Of a stretch of DNA of 64,000 nucleotides, positions 1 through 8,284 are shown piece by piece. The notes under the pieces were generated by a model that made no database searches, was not told the DNA's origin, and saw only the letters and a program-made list of their open reading frames with translations. Source of the DNA: CAVVAH01 sp963746175 (lineage in GTDB: Bacteria; Actinomycetota; Actinomycetes; JACCUZ01); the NCBI GenBank assembly GCA_963746175.1, contig CAVVAH010000001.1, positions 186,001 through 250,000 on the forward strand, read 5' to 3'. Each line of letters starts with the position of its first letter. The first letter of the stretch is position 1. The position numbers were made by a program, and so were the translations under genes.

Positions 1-550
1 CCAGCCCTATGCGCTCGCAGGCTGTCGCCAGGTCGGTATTGAGCGACTCATAGCGACCGACAAAGTCGACGGCGATCTCGTCGTCAAGGGAGTAGATCTT
101 CCGATTCATGGTGAGGTCGATGCGGCGAAGCGACTCATCCATGGTCTCCTCCGCGACCCGCTTTCGGCGGTAGAAGTGCTGCGAGACCGCCCAGTCCCAA
201 GGGTTTCGGACGAAGCAGAACCTGAAGTAGGAGTTCCAAGCCTCCTCGCCAACCCGTGCACGAACAGCGGCAGCTGGCATGTGGTTCCAGTAGAGCTGCC
301 GCCGTAAAGGAACGTCCTTTACCACGCGCTTCGCCACGGCGCGCGGGGTCACTTCGCGGAACGTCAGCCGTCGATCAAAGTTCTGTGGCGGTCGCCCCCG
401 GCCCTCCGCGCGCAGGACCTCGTCCTCGGCACTGATAGGGGTGATGACGTCTTCCGGCCCGAGGTAGCGCGAGAGCGAGATCTCTACGCTCGTTCCAGCC
501 GTCTTGGTCGTCTTGAGGAAGATGAAGCGGTGGCGGTGTGAGACAAGCAC
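1..550 (-). CDS. Sulfotransferase family protein (partial, C-terminus outside window)
   Basis: The reverse strand reads open from a GTG at 550 to the window edge, about 183 codons. The N-terminus carries a PAPS 5'-phosphosulfate-binding-like loop, KTTKTAGTS (residues 13-21), and a 3'-phosphate-binding-like segment FVRNPWDW (about 113-120), the two hallmarks of cytosolic and Golgi-type sulfotransferases (Sulfotransfer_2-like). An in-frame stop lies just upstream, and GTG is the first start after it, with GGAG about 8 nt before. It probably transfers sulfate from PAPS to a glycan or lipid acceptor. It is the first of several sulfotransferase-like genes at this end of the exopolysaccharide region. 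The acceptor is unknown. Confidence 0.8.
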   Translation of the reverse strand, partial: MLVSHRHRFIFLKTTKTAGTSVEISLSRYLGPEDVITPISAEDEVLRAEGRGRPPQNFDRRLTFREVTPRAVAKRVVKDVPLRRQLYWNHMPAAAVRARVGEEAWNSYFRFCFVRNPWDWAVSQHFYRRKRVAEETMDESLRRIDLTMNRKIYSLDDEIAVDFVGRYESLNTDLATACERIGL

Positions 551-1212
551 GGGCAGAGCTCCGAAGTGACGGCGACGAAAGGGTGCTCAGCGAACGACCT
601 GCCGGCTCCCGAGAACCCCACGATAGAGTCGGCCGTGTCGAGATCTAAGGCAAGGGTGCATGTGTGTGTCGCCGGACTGTGCCGTTACCTCGACGCAGCC
701 CTGGCCACTTCGATCTGTCGACAGCGGCCATGATCGCAGCTGCGCTCGTGCTGTATGGCGCCAGGACGCGTCCGCGAATCTCCAGGTGGTCGCGAGGTTC
801 CTTCGGTGCACGCATCGGCCTCTCAGCCCACAGCCGCATAGAAGCGGGACTCGGTCAAGGCACCGCCACCGGGACACCGAGCGGCCGAGGATGTCCATTC
901 CGTGTTCGGGGTACCATCCGACGCTTGGGCCGACCCAGGAACCGACAATGGAGAACGGCAGATGGTGCTCAACAGGGCAAGCCAAGCCTTGCTGACGTGC
1001 CACCAAGAGGGCACGAGTGGGACGCTGAGGCGTGCCCTCAACCGCGGTCGCGAACCCTCCAGCATTGCTCCAGCGTGCGAGCTCGTCAGCCCCGGCCGAC
1101 CCTCCTCAGCGCCCGGCCTCGGAGGCTGGCGATGTTGGCGCGTTCGGCGTGCTCATGTCTGGTCGGGCTCCCCAAGCGCGGGGAGCGACAAGCAGTATCG
1201 CGGGGGGATGGG
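551..1212. other. No convincing gene (662 bp)
   Basis: Several overlapping open frames exist here, but none has a recognisable domain, consistent actinobacterial third-position GC bias or a persuasive ribosome binding site. Base composition is visibly lower in GC than the rest of the window, like the flanking sulfotransferase genes. It probably holds the divergent promoters of the two flanking genes plus decayed sequence. Confidence 0.5.
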
Positions 1213-2066
1213 ATGACTGCGACCCAGCCTCGGCTCGAGTTGGACTGGCGGAGGGCAGTACCCACCGCACTGCGACGACGACTCGCGCGGCGACTTCGCG
1301 GTCCTTTTCCCTGGGATCCGGGCGTTATCCTCAAGCCGCCTCCCTGCCCGGAGGGAAATGTTCGGTCGCCGCCGGACTTTGTCGGCGTGGGGTGTCAGAA
1401 GGCTGGCACGTCGTGGTGGTTCCTGCTCCTCGCGCAGCATCCGGGCGTCGATGTGTCGCTTCTAGCACACAAAGAGTTGCACTACTTTGCGCGTTTTTGG
1501 CGAGATGGGTTCACTGACGCAGACGCGGCAGCGTATGCCACCCTTTTTCCGCGGCTGGAGGGAAAGCTCAGCGGCGAGTGGACCCGAGTTATGTCTCTCA
1601 ATTCTGGACCCCACAGTTGATCAGGCGAGCAGCTCCCGAAGCCAAATTGCTCGTCCTCCTCCGGGATCCCGTTGAGCGCTATCGATCGGCTCTTAATCAC
1701 TACGCGACTCGCGGCAGGAGGATCGACCAGAACTTGGCCGGCGAAGCTTTCAATCGCGGCCTCTATGCCATGCAACTGGGTCATCTCATAGGTGTCGTGC
1801 CGCCCGAACAAATTTTGGTACTCCAATACGAACGATGTCGGGAGAGTCCGACTGAGCAGCTCGATGCGACCTACCGCTTTCTCGGATTGACGCAGGGCTT
1901 CCGACCAGAAGCTCTGGAGCGCAAGATAAATGCAGCGAAGGCTGTCGGAGGTTATGAGCTCGACTTGAGTTCACGGCGAGAACTCGTGCGCGCTTATCGG
2001 TCCGACGTCGACCGACTGGCCGACCTGGTACCAACACTCGATCGGTCACTTTGGCCCAACTTCTAG
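1213..2066 (+). pseudogene. Sulfotransferase, interrupted by a single-base frameshift
   Basis: Reading from ATG 1213 (preceded by a G-rich GGGGGGATGG stretch), the frame encodes GVGCQKAGTSWW near residue 60, a PAPS-binding loop, and continues to GEWT. A stop follows shortly in this frame (1618-1620). The -1 frame continues the family sequence immediately: PSYVSQFW, then LLVLLRDPVERYRSAL, then a normal C-terminus ending at 2066. Restoring one C at the ACCCGAG around 1582-1586 would give GEWT-PSYV and a complete protein of about 285 residues, typical of Sulfotransfer_1 enzymes. Either the gene is newly broken or the assembly lost one base. Codon use (TCT, ATA, TTA, CTA) is less GC-biased than elsewhere in the window, suggesting acquisition by transfer. 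Confidence 0.72.
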
Positions 2067-2154
2067 GTCGGTCGTTGCGATCGCCTTGCCCAGTTCGCTT
2101 GACGACACTCTGCGGAGGAGGCAGCAGCCGCATCGTCTTGGGCGGCGAGCGGGA

Positions 2155-3183
2155 TTAGCGCAGATTCGCCTCGTAACGGCGACGCCTCGAGGGCGACCGG
2201 CTCCAGGCATCGACGACTCGTGCAGAGAGTTGCAGGGGTGAGTGAAGGAGGTCGTCCAGTTCGGTGCGCGTTTCGAGGTGCTCGACCGTCATGCGCGCAA
2301 GCTGGGCCCGCAGGACGGCGTTCTCGGTCGGGTGCTGTGGACTCAGGACCGGTCTCTTGATCATCTGCCAATTTCCGGCGCCGACTCGCCACGCCGGGTA
2401 CATCCAGTCCATCGGTTCGCCCGCGCGCGCCTCAAACGCCGCCCTTTCGGTGGCCGACCAGGAGGCCCACCCCTCGACCTGTTGGACCAGGTTCGGGTGT
2501 CTCGGCGAGAGGTCGACAGACGACAACTCTTCGAGCTCACGGCGGCTGTTAGCTCGCGGCACGAGGAAGTCGACCGGGCGGAGGCCGAGCCATTCGGCCA
2601 CCCGCGGGAGCTCCTCGTCGAGGCGCTCCAGCTGCAGGACTCTGAACCGGTCCGGCGCGAGTCTTTCCAGGTCGTCCCCGACCAGCCGGTGGGTCCAGTC
2701 CCACTGCCAAGCGAGCTTCTCCAAGCGGCTCCAGGCCCGCCATTGGTCGGGGGTGGCCGCACCAACCCGGTCCGCGCGGGGACGCCAACGGGCCCACTTC
2801 GAGACCCGCCAGGGCAGCGCGGACTGGGGTGCATACGCCCCACGCTGCAGCTCAGACGCAACGAAATCGCGGCCATCCCGCTGGAGCCACACAAACTTCG
2901 CCTCGGGGAACGCGGTCACGAGGGCCGGCACCATCAGCGAAAGCCGATTGTTGCTCTCGCCGTAGGTTTCGGCGGCGGCTGGGTGCGGCCGCGACCTTCG
3001 CAACAAGGCCACTGCCTCGTCGGTTCCGAGTCGACCCTCGCGGTAGCGAACCGACTCTTTGACCAGCTGCGGGTGCGGCTCGTGCAGGCAGAGGCAGCCC
3101 GGGGACTGGGTGAGGACGTACGCCAACGTCTGGCTCCCCGACCGCCCCGTGCTCAGCGCGAAGAACATCGCCGGTCCGGACAT
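2155..3183 (-). CDS. Sulfotransferase-like protein
   Basis: A 342-residue protein from ATG 3183. It begins MSGPAMFFALSTGRSGSQTL, where the STGRSGSQTL loop (about residues 10-19) is a P-loop-like PAPS-binding motif. FVWLQRDGRDFVAS follows around residue 105, matching the 3'-phosphate-binding RDxRD pattern. The C-terminal third ends in a basic, helical stretch (SPSRRRRYEANLR). It is convergent with the frameshifted sulfotransferase to its left and divergent from the riboswitch-controlled TerC genes to its right. The likely role is sulfation of a surface polysaccharide or small acceptor, with substrate unknown. An upstream in-frame extension exists, but it lacks family similarity and would overlap the riboswitch, so 3183 is preferred. 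Confidence 0.75.
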   Translation of the reverse strand: MSGPAMFFALSTGRSGSQTLAYVLTQSPGCLCLHEPHPQLVKESVRYREGRLGTDEAVALLRRSRPHPAAAETYGESNNRLSLMVPALVTAFPEAKFVWLQRDGRDFVASELQRGAYAPQSALPWRVSKWARWRPRADRVGAATPDQWRAWSRLEKLAWQWDWTHRLVGDDLERLAPDRFRVLQLERLDEELPRVAEWLGLRPVDFLVPRANSRRELEELSSVDLSPRHPNLVQQVEGWASWSATERAAFEARAGEPMDWMYPAWRVGAGNWQMIKRPVLSPQHPTENAVLRAQLARMTVEHLETRTELDDLLHSPLQLSARVVDAWSRSPSRRRRYEANLR

Positions 3184-3323
3184 CAGCGGGAGGCTACCGC
3201 CGCAGCAACGGTACCGGGCCGGTTCGGCGGCCCCTCCACCGTTCGGCCGCCGCTGGCGAGCAACCACGGGGTCGATGCCGATGTGACACGCGGCGTTGGT
3301 ATGAGGAAGACTGATGTTGACGT

Positions 3324-3433
3324 GGAGGGGAGTATCCCTGCGCGGCAGTGTCGTCATCACGGCTGAGCCCCTCGGGGCGACTCCCGGCGCTGCCGGTCCA
3401 CCGGCTTTTGGCCGGTAGGCGGGAGAGACCTCC
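3324..3433 (+). promoter_or_regulatory. yybP-ykoY (Mn2+-sensing) riboswitch aptamer
   Basis: The segment contains the conserved features of this class. The 5' strand is GGAGGGGAGTA (3324-3334). A GGCAGTG-TCGTCATCAC segment follows (3344-3360). A CCCGGCGCTGCC strand pairs back with the GGCAG. There is then a small CCGG-loop-CCGG hairpin and the closing GAGACCTCC (3425-3433), whose CCTCC pairs with the initial GGAGG to form P1. Members of this family bind Mn2+ and commonly control TerC-type and other Mn exporters, which is what lies downstream. The call is from motif and pairing by eye; no covariance model was run. Confidence 0.8.
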
Positions 3434-3458
3434 GGACCTGCTGTGCGCTGTCCGGAGG
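3429..3458 (+). promoter_or_regulatory. Shine-Dalgarno-sequestering switch hairpin
   Basis: CCTCCGGAC (3429-3437) and GTCCGGAGG (3450-3458) form a perfect 9-bp stem with a 12-nt loop. The right arm contains the GGAGG Shine-Dalgarno of the GTG start at 3466. The left arm's CCTCC is the same pentamer that closes P1 of the aptamer, so the two helices exclude each other. The geometry predicts that ligand-stabilised P1 frees the Shine-Dalgarno, giving translational ON regulation. Confidence 0.75.
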
Positions 3459-3465
3459 ATGCCCT

Positions 3466-4441
3466 GTGCTCGACGTTCCCACCTGGGTCTGGCTGGCCAC
3501 TGTCGCCGGCCTGCTCGCGATCGTCGTCCTGGACCTCGTCGTCATCGCGCGCCGCCGCCGCGAGGTCACCATGCGCGACGCCACCCTCTGGGTGCTGCTG
3601 TACGTCGGGCTGGCAGCTGGCGTTCGCCGGCGGCCTGGCGCTCACCGCGGGGCCGGGGCCGGCGGGGGAGTTCGTCGCCGGCTACGTGACGGAGTACAGC
3701 CTCAGCGTCGACAACCTCTTCGTCTTCATGATCATCATGGCTCGGTTCGGCGTCCCGGCGCTGGCCCAGGACAAGGTCCTCTACATCGGCATCGTGGTGT
3801 CCATGGTGCTGCGCGCGGTGTGCATCGCCGCCGGTGCTGCAGCGCTCAGCACGTTCAGCTGGGTCTTCTACGCGTTCGGGGCGTTCCTGGTCTACACAGC
3901 GGTCAAGCTGCTGCTGGCCGGCGAGACCGACGACGAGGACTTCCACGAGGGCCGGGTGATCCGGCTGGCCCGGCGGGTGCTGCCCCTGACGCCGCACTAC
4001 GAGGGCAGCAGGCTCTCCGTTAGCGAGAGCGGCCGGCGCCGGTACACGCCGTTGGTCCTCGTGATCATCGCCATCGGCATCGCCAACGTCGTCTTCGCTC
4101 TCGACTCGATCCCGGCGATCTTCGGGCTGACGACCCACACCTACATCGTCTTCACTGCCAACGCGTTCGCCCTGATGGGTCTGCGACAGCTGTTCTTCCT
4201 CGTCGGCGGGCTGCTCGACCGGATCGTCTACCTCAACATCGGGCTGTCGGTGATCCTCGGGTTCATCGGCGCGAAGCTGGTGGTCGAGGCCCTGGAGGGC
4301 GACCACGTCGAGCACATCGGGTCGTTGCCGCTGCCGCACATCGGGATCCTGTTCTCCCTCGCGTTCATCGCCGGCACGTTGGCCGTGACGACCGTCGCCA
4401 GCCTGGCGCGGTCCGGCCGTAATGACCCCACCGCTGCCTGA
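3466..4441 (+). pseudogene. TerC family integral membrane protein, single-base frameshift near the N-terminus
   Basis: GTG 3466, 7 nt after GGAGG, starts a sequence matching the neighbouring TerC protein (VPTWVWLATVAGLL, then ATLWVLLYVGLA). At 3613-3617 the family sequence jumps frame. Removing the extra G at about 3616 joins VGLA directly to LAFAGG and gives exactly the same spacing to the AGEF motif as in the next gene. The rest is intact: EYSLSVDNLFVF, ALDSIPAIF and FALMGLRQLFFLVG, with about nine membrane helices, ending at 4441. TerC-type proteins are implicated in Mn2+ export and tellurite resistance, matching the upstream riboswitch. The sense of the frame error (real or assembly) is open. 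Confidence 0.8.
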
Positions 4442-4464
4442 CCACCTACGCCCGAGAGGACTCC

Positions 4465-5460
4465 GTGAACGTCCCCACCTGGCTCTGGATCGGCAGCATC
4501 GCGCTGCTGGTCGGCCTGCTCGCCGTCGACGTCTTCGTCATCGGCCGCCGGCCGCACGAGCCCAGCATGCGCGAGTGCGTCGTAGCCATCACCTTCTACA
4601 TCGGGCTCGCCGTGCTGTTCGGCATCGGCGTGCTCGTCCTCGCCGGCGGCGAGTACGCCGGCGAGTTCTACGCCGGCTGGCTGACGGAGTACAGCCTGAG
4701 CATCGACAACCTGTTCGTCTTCGTCATCATCATGGCGAGGTTCCAGGTACCACGGCAGTACCAGCAGACCGCACTCCTCGTGGGGATCATCCTGGCTCTG
4801 GTGATGCGCGGCATCTTCATCGCCCTCGGCGCCGCCGCGATCCAGAACTTCAGCTGGATCTTCTACCTCTTCGGCGCCTTCCTCGTGTACACGGCGGTGA
4901 AGCTCGCCACCCAGGGCGAGTCGCACGACGACGACTTCGAGGAGAACAGGCTGCTCAAGTGGGTCGAGCGACGCTTCCCCGCGACGAAGGAGTGGAACGG
5001 CGTGCACCTGACCGCCCGGGTGGACGGCAAGAAGGTCATCACGCCGATGCTGGTGGTGATCCTGGCGCTGGGTACGACCGACCTGCTGTTCGCCCTCGAC
5101 TCGATCCCCGCGATCTACGGACTGACGAAGGAGCCCTTCCTCGTCTTCACCGCCAACGTCTTCGCGCTGATGGGCCTCCGGCAGCTCTACTTCCTCATCG
5201 GCGGCCTGCTCGAGCGGCTGGTGTACCTCAGCCTCGGCCTCTCGGTCGTCCTCGGCTTCATCGGCGTCAAGCTGGTCCTCGAGGCGTTGCACGAGAACGA
5301 GCTGCCGTTCATCAACGGCGGTGAGCACGTCGGAGTCCCGGAGATCCCGATCTGGCTCTCCCTGCTCGTCATCCTCGGCGTCCTGGCGATCACCACCGTG
5401 GCGAGCCTCCTCAAGGTTCGGCGAGATCCCGAGGCGACGGACGGCAGCGGGAGGATCTGA
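4465..5460 (+). CDS. TerC family integral membrane protein (putative Mn2+ exporter)
   Basis: A 331-residue protein with GTG start at 4465, preceded by a GAGAGGACT Shine-Dalgarno and only 23 bp after the first terC-like gene, so probably cotranscribed under the same riboswitch. It shows roughly nine hydrophobic helices and the TerC signatures EYSLSIDNLFVFVIIM (about residues 76-91), ALDSIPAIYG (about 211-220) and FALMGLRQLYFLIGG. The acidic residues in the first two signatures are thought to line the metal path. A cytosolic loop of about 50 residues (HDDDFEENR...) separates two helical halves. The likely role is efflux of manganese or metal loading of exported proteins. Confidence 0.9.
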   Translation: MNVPTWLWIGSIALLVGLLAVDVFVIGRRPHEPSMRECVVAITFYIGLAVLFGIGVLVLAGGEYAGEFYAGWLTEYSLSIDNLFVFVIIMARFQVPRQYQQTALLVGIILALVMRGIFIALGAAAIQNFSWIFYLFGAFLVYTAVKLATQGESHDDDFEENRLLKWVERRFPATKEWNGVHLTARVDGKKVITPMLVVILALGTTDLLFALDSIPAIYGLTKEPFLVFTANVFALMGLRQLYFLIGGLLERLVYLSLGLSVVLGFIGVKLVLEALHENELPFINGGEHVGVPEIPIWLSLLVILGVLAITTVASLLKVRRDPEATDGSGRI

Positions 5461-5561
5461 CCCGGACGCCGATCATCCGGCGCGCCGCCCGCAACAGCTG
5501 GGCGAAGAACGGCCGCAGCGATGGCTCGCGGGTGCGTAGCCGTCGGCGCGATCGGCCGCGG

Positions 5562-6023
5562 TCAGTCCGTGCGGGCGACCCGATCGAGGACGCCTGGCGA
5601 GCGGCCGAGGCGGCGCACAGTGACGCCGCTGACGACCAACGCCGCGCCGACGACCGAGACGGCGACCGGTGACACGGACACGCCGGACTGCGGGAGCGCC
5701 GTGGCCACTGCGCCGGTGCCGGTCTTCCTCGGCCCGGACTTGGCCGGCAGGACGGCGACATCGGGTGGGGGATTCGTCTCGCTGGTGCCGGCCGAGACGC
5801 CGGTTCCGCCTGGCGCGGCCGACCCGGGCTGGTTCGGCGGTGCCTGCGGTCCAGGGTTGGGCGGTCGGCCGCCGGGCGGGGTGGAGGTCGCGGCGTGCAC
5901 GGCGTCGAGGCCGAGGACCTGGACGGTGGGAACAGCCCACACCAGCGCACCGCCCAGGGCAGCGCCGCGGCGGAGTGCCGCCCGACGGGTCACCGCGGGA
6001 TGAGGAGCGTTGTCGTTCAGCAC
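5562..6023 (-). CDS. Tat-exported small surface protein with LPQSG-like C-terminal anchor
   Basis: A 153-residue protein. The chosen GTG at 6023 has AGGGG 8 nt upstream; another GTG at 6056 is possible. The N-terminus reads TRRAALRRGAALGGALVWAVP, a twin-arginine-rich signal with a hydrophobic core, ending near VHAATS. A proline/glycine-rich segment follows (PPGGRPPNPG and similar). The C-terminus is LPQSG, a hydrophobic segment of about 20 residues and a basic end (VTVRRLGRSP). That order resembles a sortase anchor, although LPQSG differs from canonical LPXTG. No catalytic domain is visible. It is convergent with terC2 and divergent from the acyltransferase gene. Confidence 0.55.
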   Translation of the reverse strand: MLNDNAPHPAVTRRAALRRGAALGGALVWAVPTVQVLGLDAVHAATSTPPGGRPPNPGPQAPPNQPGSAAPGGTGVSAGTSETNPPPDVAVLPAKSGPRKTGTGAVATALPQSGVSVSPVAVSVVGAALVVSGVTVRRLGRSPGVLDRVARTD

Positions 6024-6148
6024 GCAGCGAGCCCCTGGAGCGAGATGAGCGTTCACGGTCAGTGAGCGCGAGCGTACAGGTAGGTGCCATCGTGGGGCGA
6101 TGGTCCCCGTCCGTGACTCGCCGGACCAGCTCCCGTCATGATCGGGGA

Positions 6149-6805
6149 ATGACGGGCAACGCGGCAGTCGTGGTCGTCGGTGCCGGTGGCCACGGGCGGG
6201 AGGCCGTCGCGATCGCCCGCGCCGCCGGACGCGAGGTTCTCGGCGTGCTCGACGACGGCCGTCCCCCGCAAGCACCGGTCGCCGCCCTGGGCCAGGTCGT
6301 GCTGGGCGGGGTCGCCTGGCTGGGGGACCACCCGGGTGTCCAGTACGTCGCGGCCCTCGGCTACCCCGCAGCTCGCAGGAGCGTCGTCGAGCGCGCCGGC
6401 CAGGCGGAGGCTGCGACGCTGGTCCACCCCTCGGCCGTCATCGGCCCGGACGTCGCCCTCGGCGCAGGCGTCCTGATCTGGCCGAACGCGACAGTCACGG
6501 TCAGCGCCCGGCTGGGCCGGCACACCCATCTGAACGTGGGCGCCTCGGTGAGCCACGACGTCCTCGCGGGCGACTTCGTGACCGTCGGGCCCGGCGCGCG
6601 GGTCTGCGGTGCCGTGGTCCTCGAGGACGACGCCTGGATCGGCGCCGGCGCGGTCGTCCTGCCGCGCGTCCGCGTCGGAGTCGGCGCCGTCGTGGGAGCC
6701 GGCGCGGTGGTCCGACGTGACGTCGCTGCCGGCGACGTCGTCGCCGGCGTCCCCGCGCGGTCCCTCGGTCCGGCGGCCGGCCCTGCACCCACCGGTCACC
6801 GCTAG
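6149..6805 (+). CDS. NeuD/PglD-like sugar O- or N-acyltransferase (left-handed beta-helix)
   Basis: A 218-residue protein from ATG 6149 (GGGG just upstream). Residues 1-80 form a Rossmann-like PglD N-terminal domain with GAGGHGREAV (about 11-20). From residue 90 onward there are hexapeptide-type turns (IGPDVALGAG, IGAGAVVLPRVRVGVGAVVGAGAVV), ending with the DVVAGVPARSL motif typical of acyltransferases. Members acetylate amino-sugars or sialic acid-like residues in surface glycans, so this enzyme probably modifies a nucleotide-sugar or glycan unit of the exopolysaccharide made downstream. The exact acceptor cannot be read from sequence. Confidence 0.85.
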   Translation: MTGNAAVVVVGAGGHGREAVAIARAAGREVLGVLDDGRPPQAPVAALGQVVLGGVAWLGDHPGVQYVAALGYPAARRSVVERAGQAEAATLVHPSAVIGPDVALGAGVLIWPNATVTVSARLGRHTHLNVGASVSHDVLAGDFVTVGPGARVCGAVVLEDDAWIGAGAVVLPRVRVGVGAVVGAGAVVRRDVAAGDVVAGVPARSLGPAAGPAPTGHR

Positions 6806-6854
6806 GCTGCCCGTCTGCCGACGTCAGGGAGCGCTCGGCGGGGAAGGGTGTCGC

Positions 6855-7868
6855 GTGGACCCGAGCTGGTGGGCGGTGGCCCTCGCCGGCCTCTTCGTCG
6901 GATTCGTCGTGGGGCTGACCGGCATGGGCGGCGGCGCGCTGATGACGCCCGTGATGATCCTGATCTTCGGGGTCGAGCCCCTGGCCGCGGTGTCCAGCGA
7001 CCTTGTCGCGTCCATGATCATGAAGCCCGTCGGTGGGGCGGTCCACCTGCGGCGTGGCACCGTCAACAAAAGACTGGTGAAGTGGCTGGCCCTGGGATCC
7101 GTGCCGGGGGCGTTCCTCGGAGTGCTGTTCCTCACGGCCGTCGGCGACAGCGAGCGGACGCAGACCGTGGTGAAGACCAGTCTGGGCGTCGCCCTCCTCC
7201 TCGCGGCGGGGGCGATGATCGCGAAGGCCATCATCGAGCTCCGCAAGCAGCAGCGGCTCCAGGCCGCGGCCGCCGCCGGGGAGCCGGTCGACGCCCGGGT
7301 CGAGGACATCGTCGTACGGCCGGTACCGACGCTGCTCGTCGGCATCGTGGGCGGTCTGGTCGTCGGCATGACGTCGGTCGGCTCCGGTTCCCTGATGATC
7401 GTCGCGCTGCTGCTGCTGTACCCGACCATCCGCGCCGGCCAGCTGGTCGGGACGGACCTCGTGCAGGCCGTGCCGCTCGTCGCCTCGGCGTCGCTCGGCC
7501 ACCTGATCTTCGGCGACTTCCGGCTCGGGCTGACGTCCTCGTTGCTCATCGGGGCGCTGCCGGGGGTGTACGTCGGCGCGCGGGTGTCCAGCTCCGCGCC
7601 GGGCGGGATCGTCCGGCGGGCGCTCGTGGTGGTCCTGCTCGCCAGCAGCCTCAAGCTGCTGGGCGCCGGGACGACCACGCTGGTCGTGGTGCTCGCCGCC
7701 GTCGCCGTGGTCGGCACGGCGGCCTGGGTCTCGGTGTACCGGGTCAGCAAGGCGGGGGGCCGCGACACCCCACCGAGGCAGCTGTTGCTGGCCGCGGTCA
7801 CCGGACGCCGCCACCGGGGCACCCGGGACCGGGTCCCGACGGGAGATTCCGGTCAGAAAGGGGCGTAA
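6855..7868 (+). CDS. TSUP (TauE/SafE) family permease
   Basis: A 337-residue membrane protein. GTG 6855 follows GGGAAGGG and is immediately followed by the first helix. The N-terminal repeat has the family signature GLTGMGGGALMTP (about residues 20-32), and the second half has GMTSVGSGSLMIVALLLLYP, showing the internal duplication of TSUP transporters. Around eight helices are split by a charged cytosolic loop (ELRKQQRLQAAAAAGEP). Family members export sulfite, sulfonates or related anions. Near a sulfotransferase-rich region, a sulfur-anion role is attractive but only inferred. A CCGCCC/GGGCGG hairpin directly after the stop (7869-7895) may end the transcript. Confidence 0.85.
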   Translation: MDPSWWAVALAGLFVGFVVGLTGMGGGALMTPVMILIFGVEPLAAVSSDLVASMIMKPVGGAVHLRRGTVNKRLVKWLALGSVPGAFLGVLFLTAVGDSERTQTVVKTSLGVALLLAAGAMIAKAIIELRKQQRLQAAAAAGEPVDARVEDIVVRPVPTLLVGIVGGLVVGMTSVGSGSLMIVALLLLYPTIRAGQLVGTDLVQAVPLVASASLGHLIFGDFRLGLTSSLLIGALPGVYVGARVSSSAPGGIVRRALVVVLLASSLKLLGAGTTTLVVVLAAVAVVGTAAWVSVYRVSKAGGRDTPPRQLLLAAVTGRRHRGTRDRVPTGDSGQKGA

Positions 7869-7986
7869 CCGCCCGGCCACGACGTCGTTGGGCGGAGTGG
7901 CCTCAAGGTTTTCCGGGAACGATCGATAGGATGGACAGCGGTGACACCCCGTCGTGTCGCTGCACCCGACACCAGGCGGTGACGAC

Positions 7987-8205
7987 ATGGCAGAGCCGCG
8001 ACGGAATCCTGCGCGGGCGCCGGGACGCCCGCCGTCCGACAGCCTGGTCCGGCCGACCGGCCGTCGGCTGAGCCAGGTCACCGCCGACGCAGCGGTCTCA
8101 CCTGCTGAGGCCAAGCCCGCGGCGAGCCGCGGCTGGCCGTTGGCCGTCACCTTCTCGGCGGTCGTCTGGATCGCCCTGGCGGCGCTCGTCCTCTGGCTCA
8201 CCTGA
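7987..8205 (+). CDS. Small single-pass membrane protein of unknown function
   Basis: A 72-residue protein from ATG 7987. About 48 basic, proline-rich residues are followed by one membrane helix (AVTFSAVVWIALAALVLWL) ending at the C-terminus, giving a probable tail-anchored topology with the basic part in the cytosol. A TAGGAT hexamer (7927-7932) about 55 nt upstream could be the promoter -10. No family is recognised. It stands alone between the TSUP permease and a metallophosphoesterase, all in the same orientation. Confidence 0.55.
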   Translation: MAEPRRNPARAPGRPPSDSLVRPTGRRLSQVTADAAVSPAEAKPAASRGWPLAVTFSAVVWIALAALVLWLT

Positions 8206-8272
8206 GCCGGCACCGTCCCCCACGGTTCAGGCCGGTCGCAGCGAAGCGCCGCCCTGCTGACGGCCCGGTGCC

Positions 8273-8278
8273 TAGAGT
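8273..8278 (+). promoter_or_regulatory. -10 element TAGAGT for a leaderless gene
   Basis: TAGAGT ends 6 nt before the GTG at 8285, so transcription should start at or next to the start codon. No Shine-Dalgarno is present. No clear -35 was seen. Confidence 0.5.
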
Positions 8279-8284
8279 GAGGCC

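Noticed and set aside
664..1212. Long open frame extending the sulfotransferase upstream
   Set aside because: Composition and lack of any family match before ATG 1213; a good Shine-Dalgarno precedes 1213.
7915..7932. Extracytoplasmic sigma factor promoter GGGAAC before the small membrane protein
   Set aside because: No matching -10 at the expected distance; TAGGAT fits a housekeeping -10 instead.
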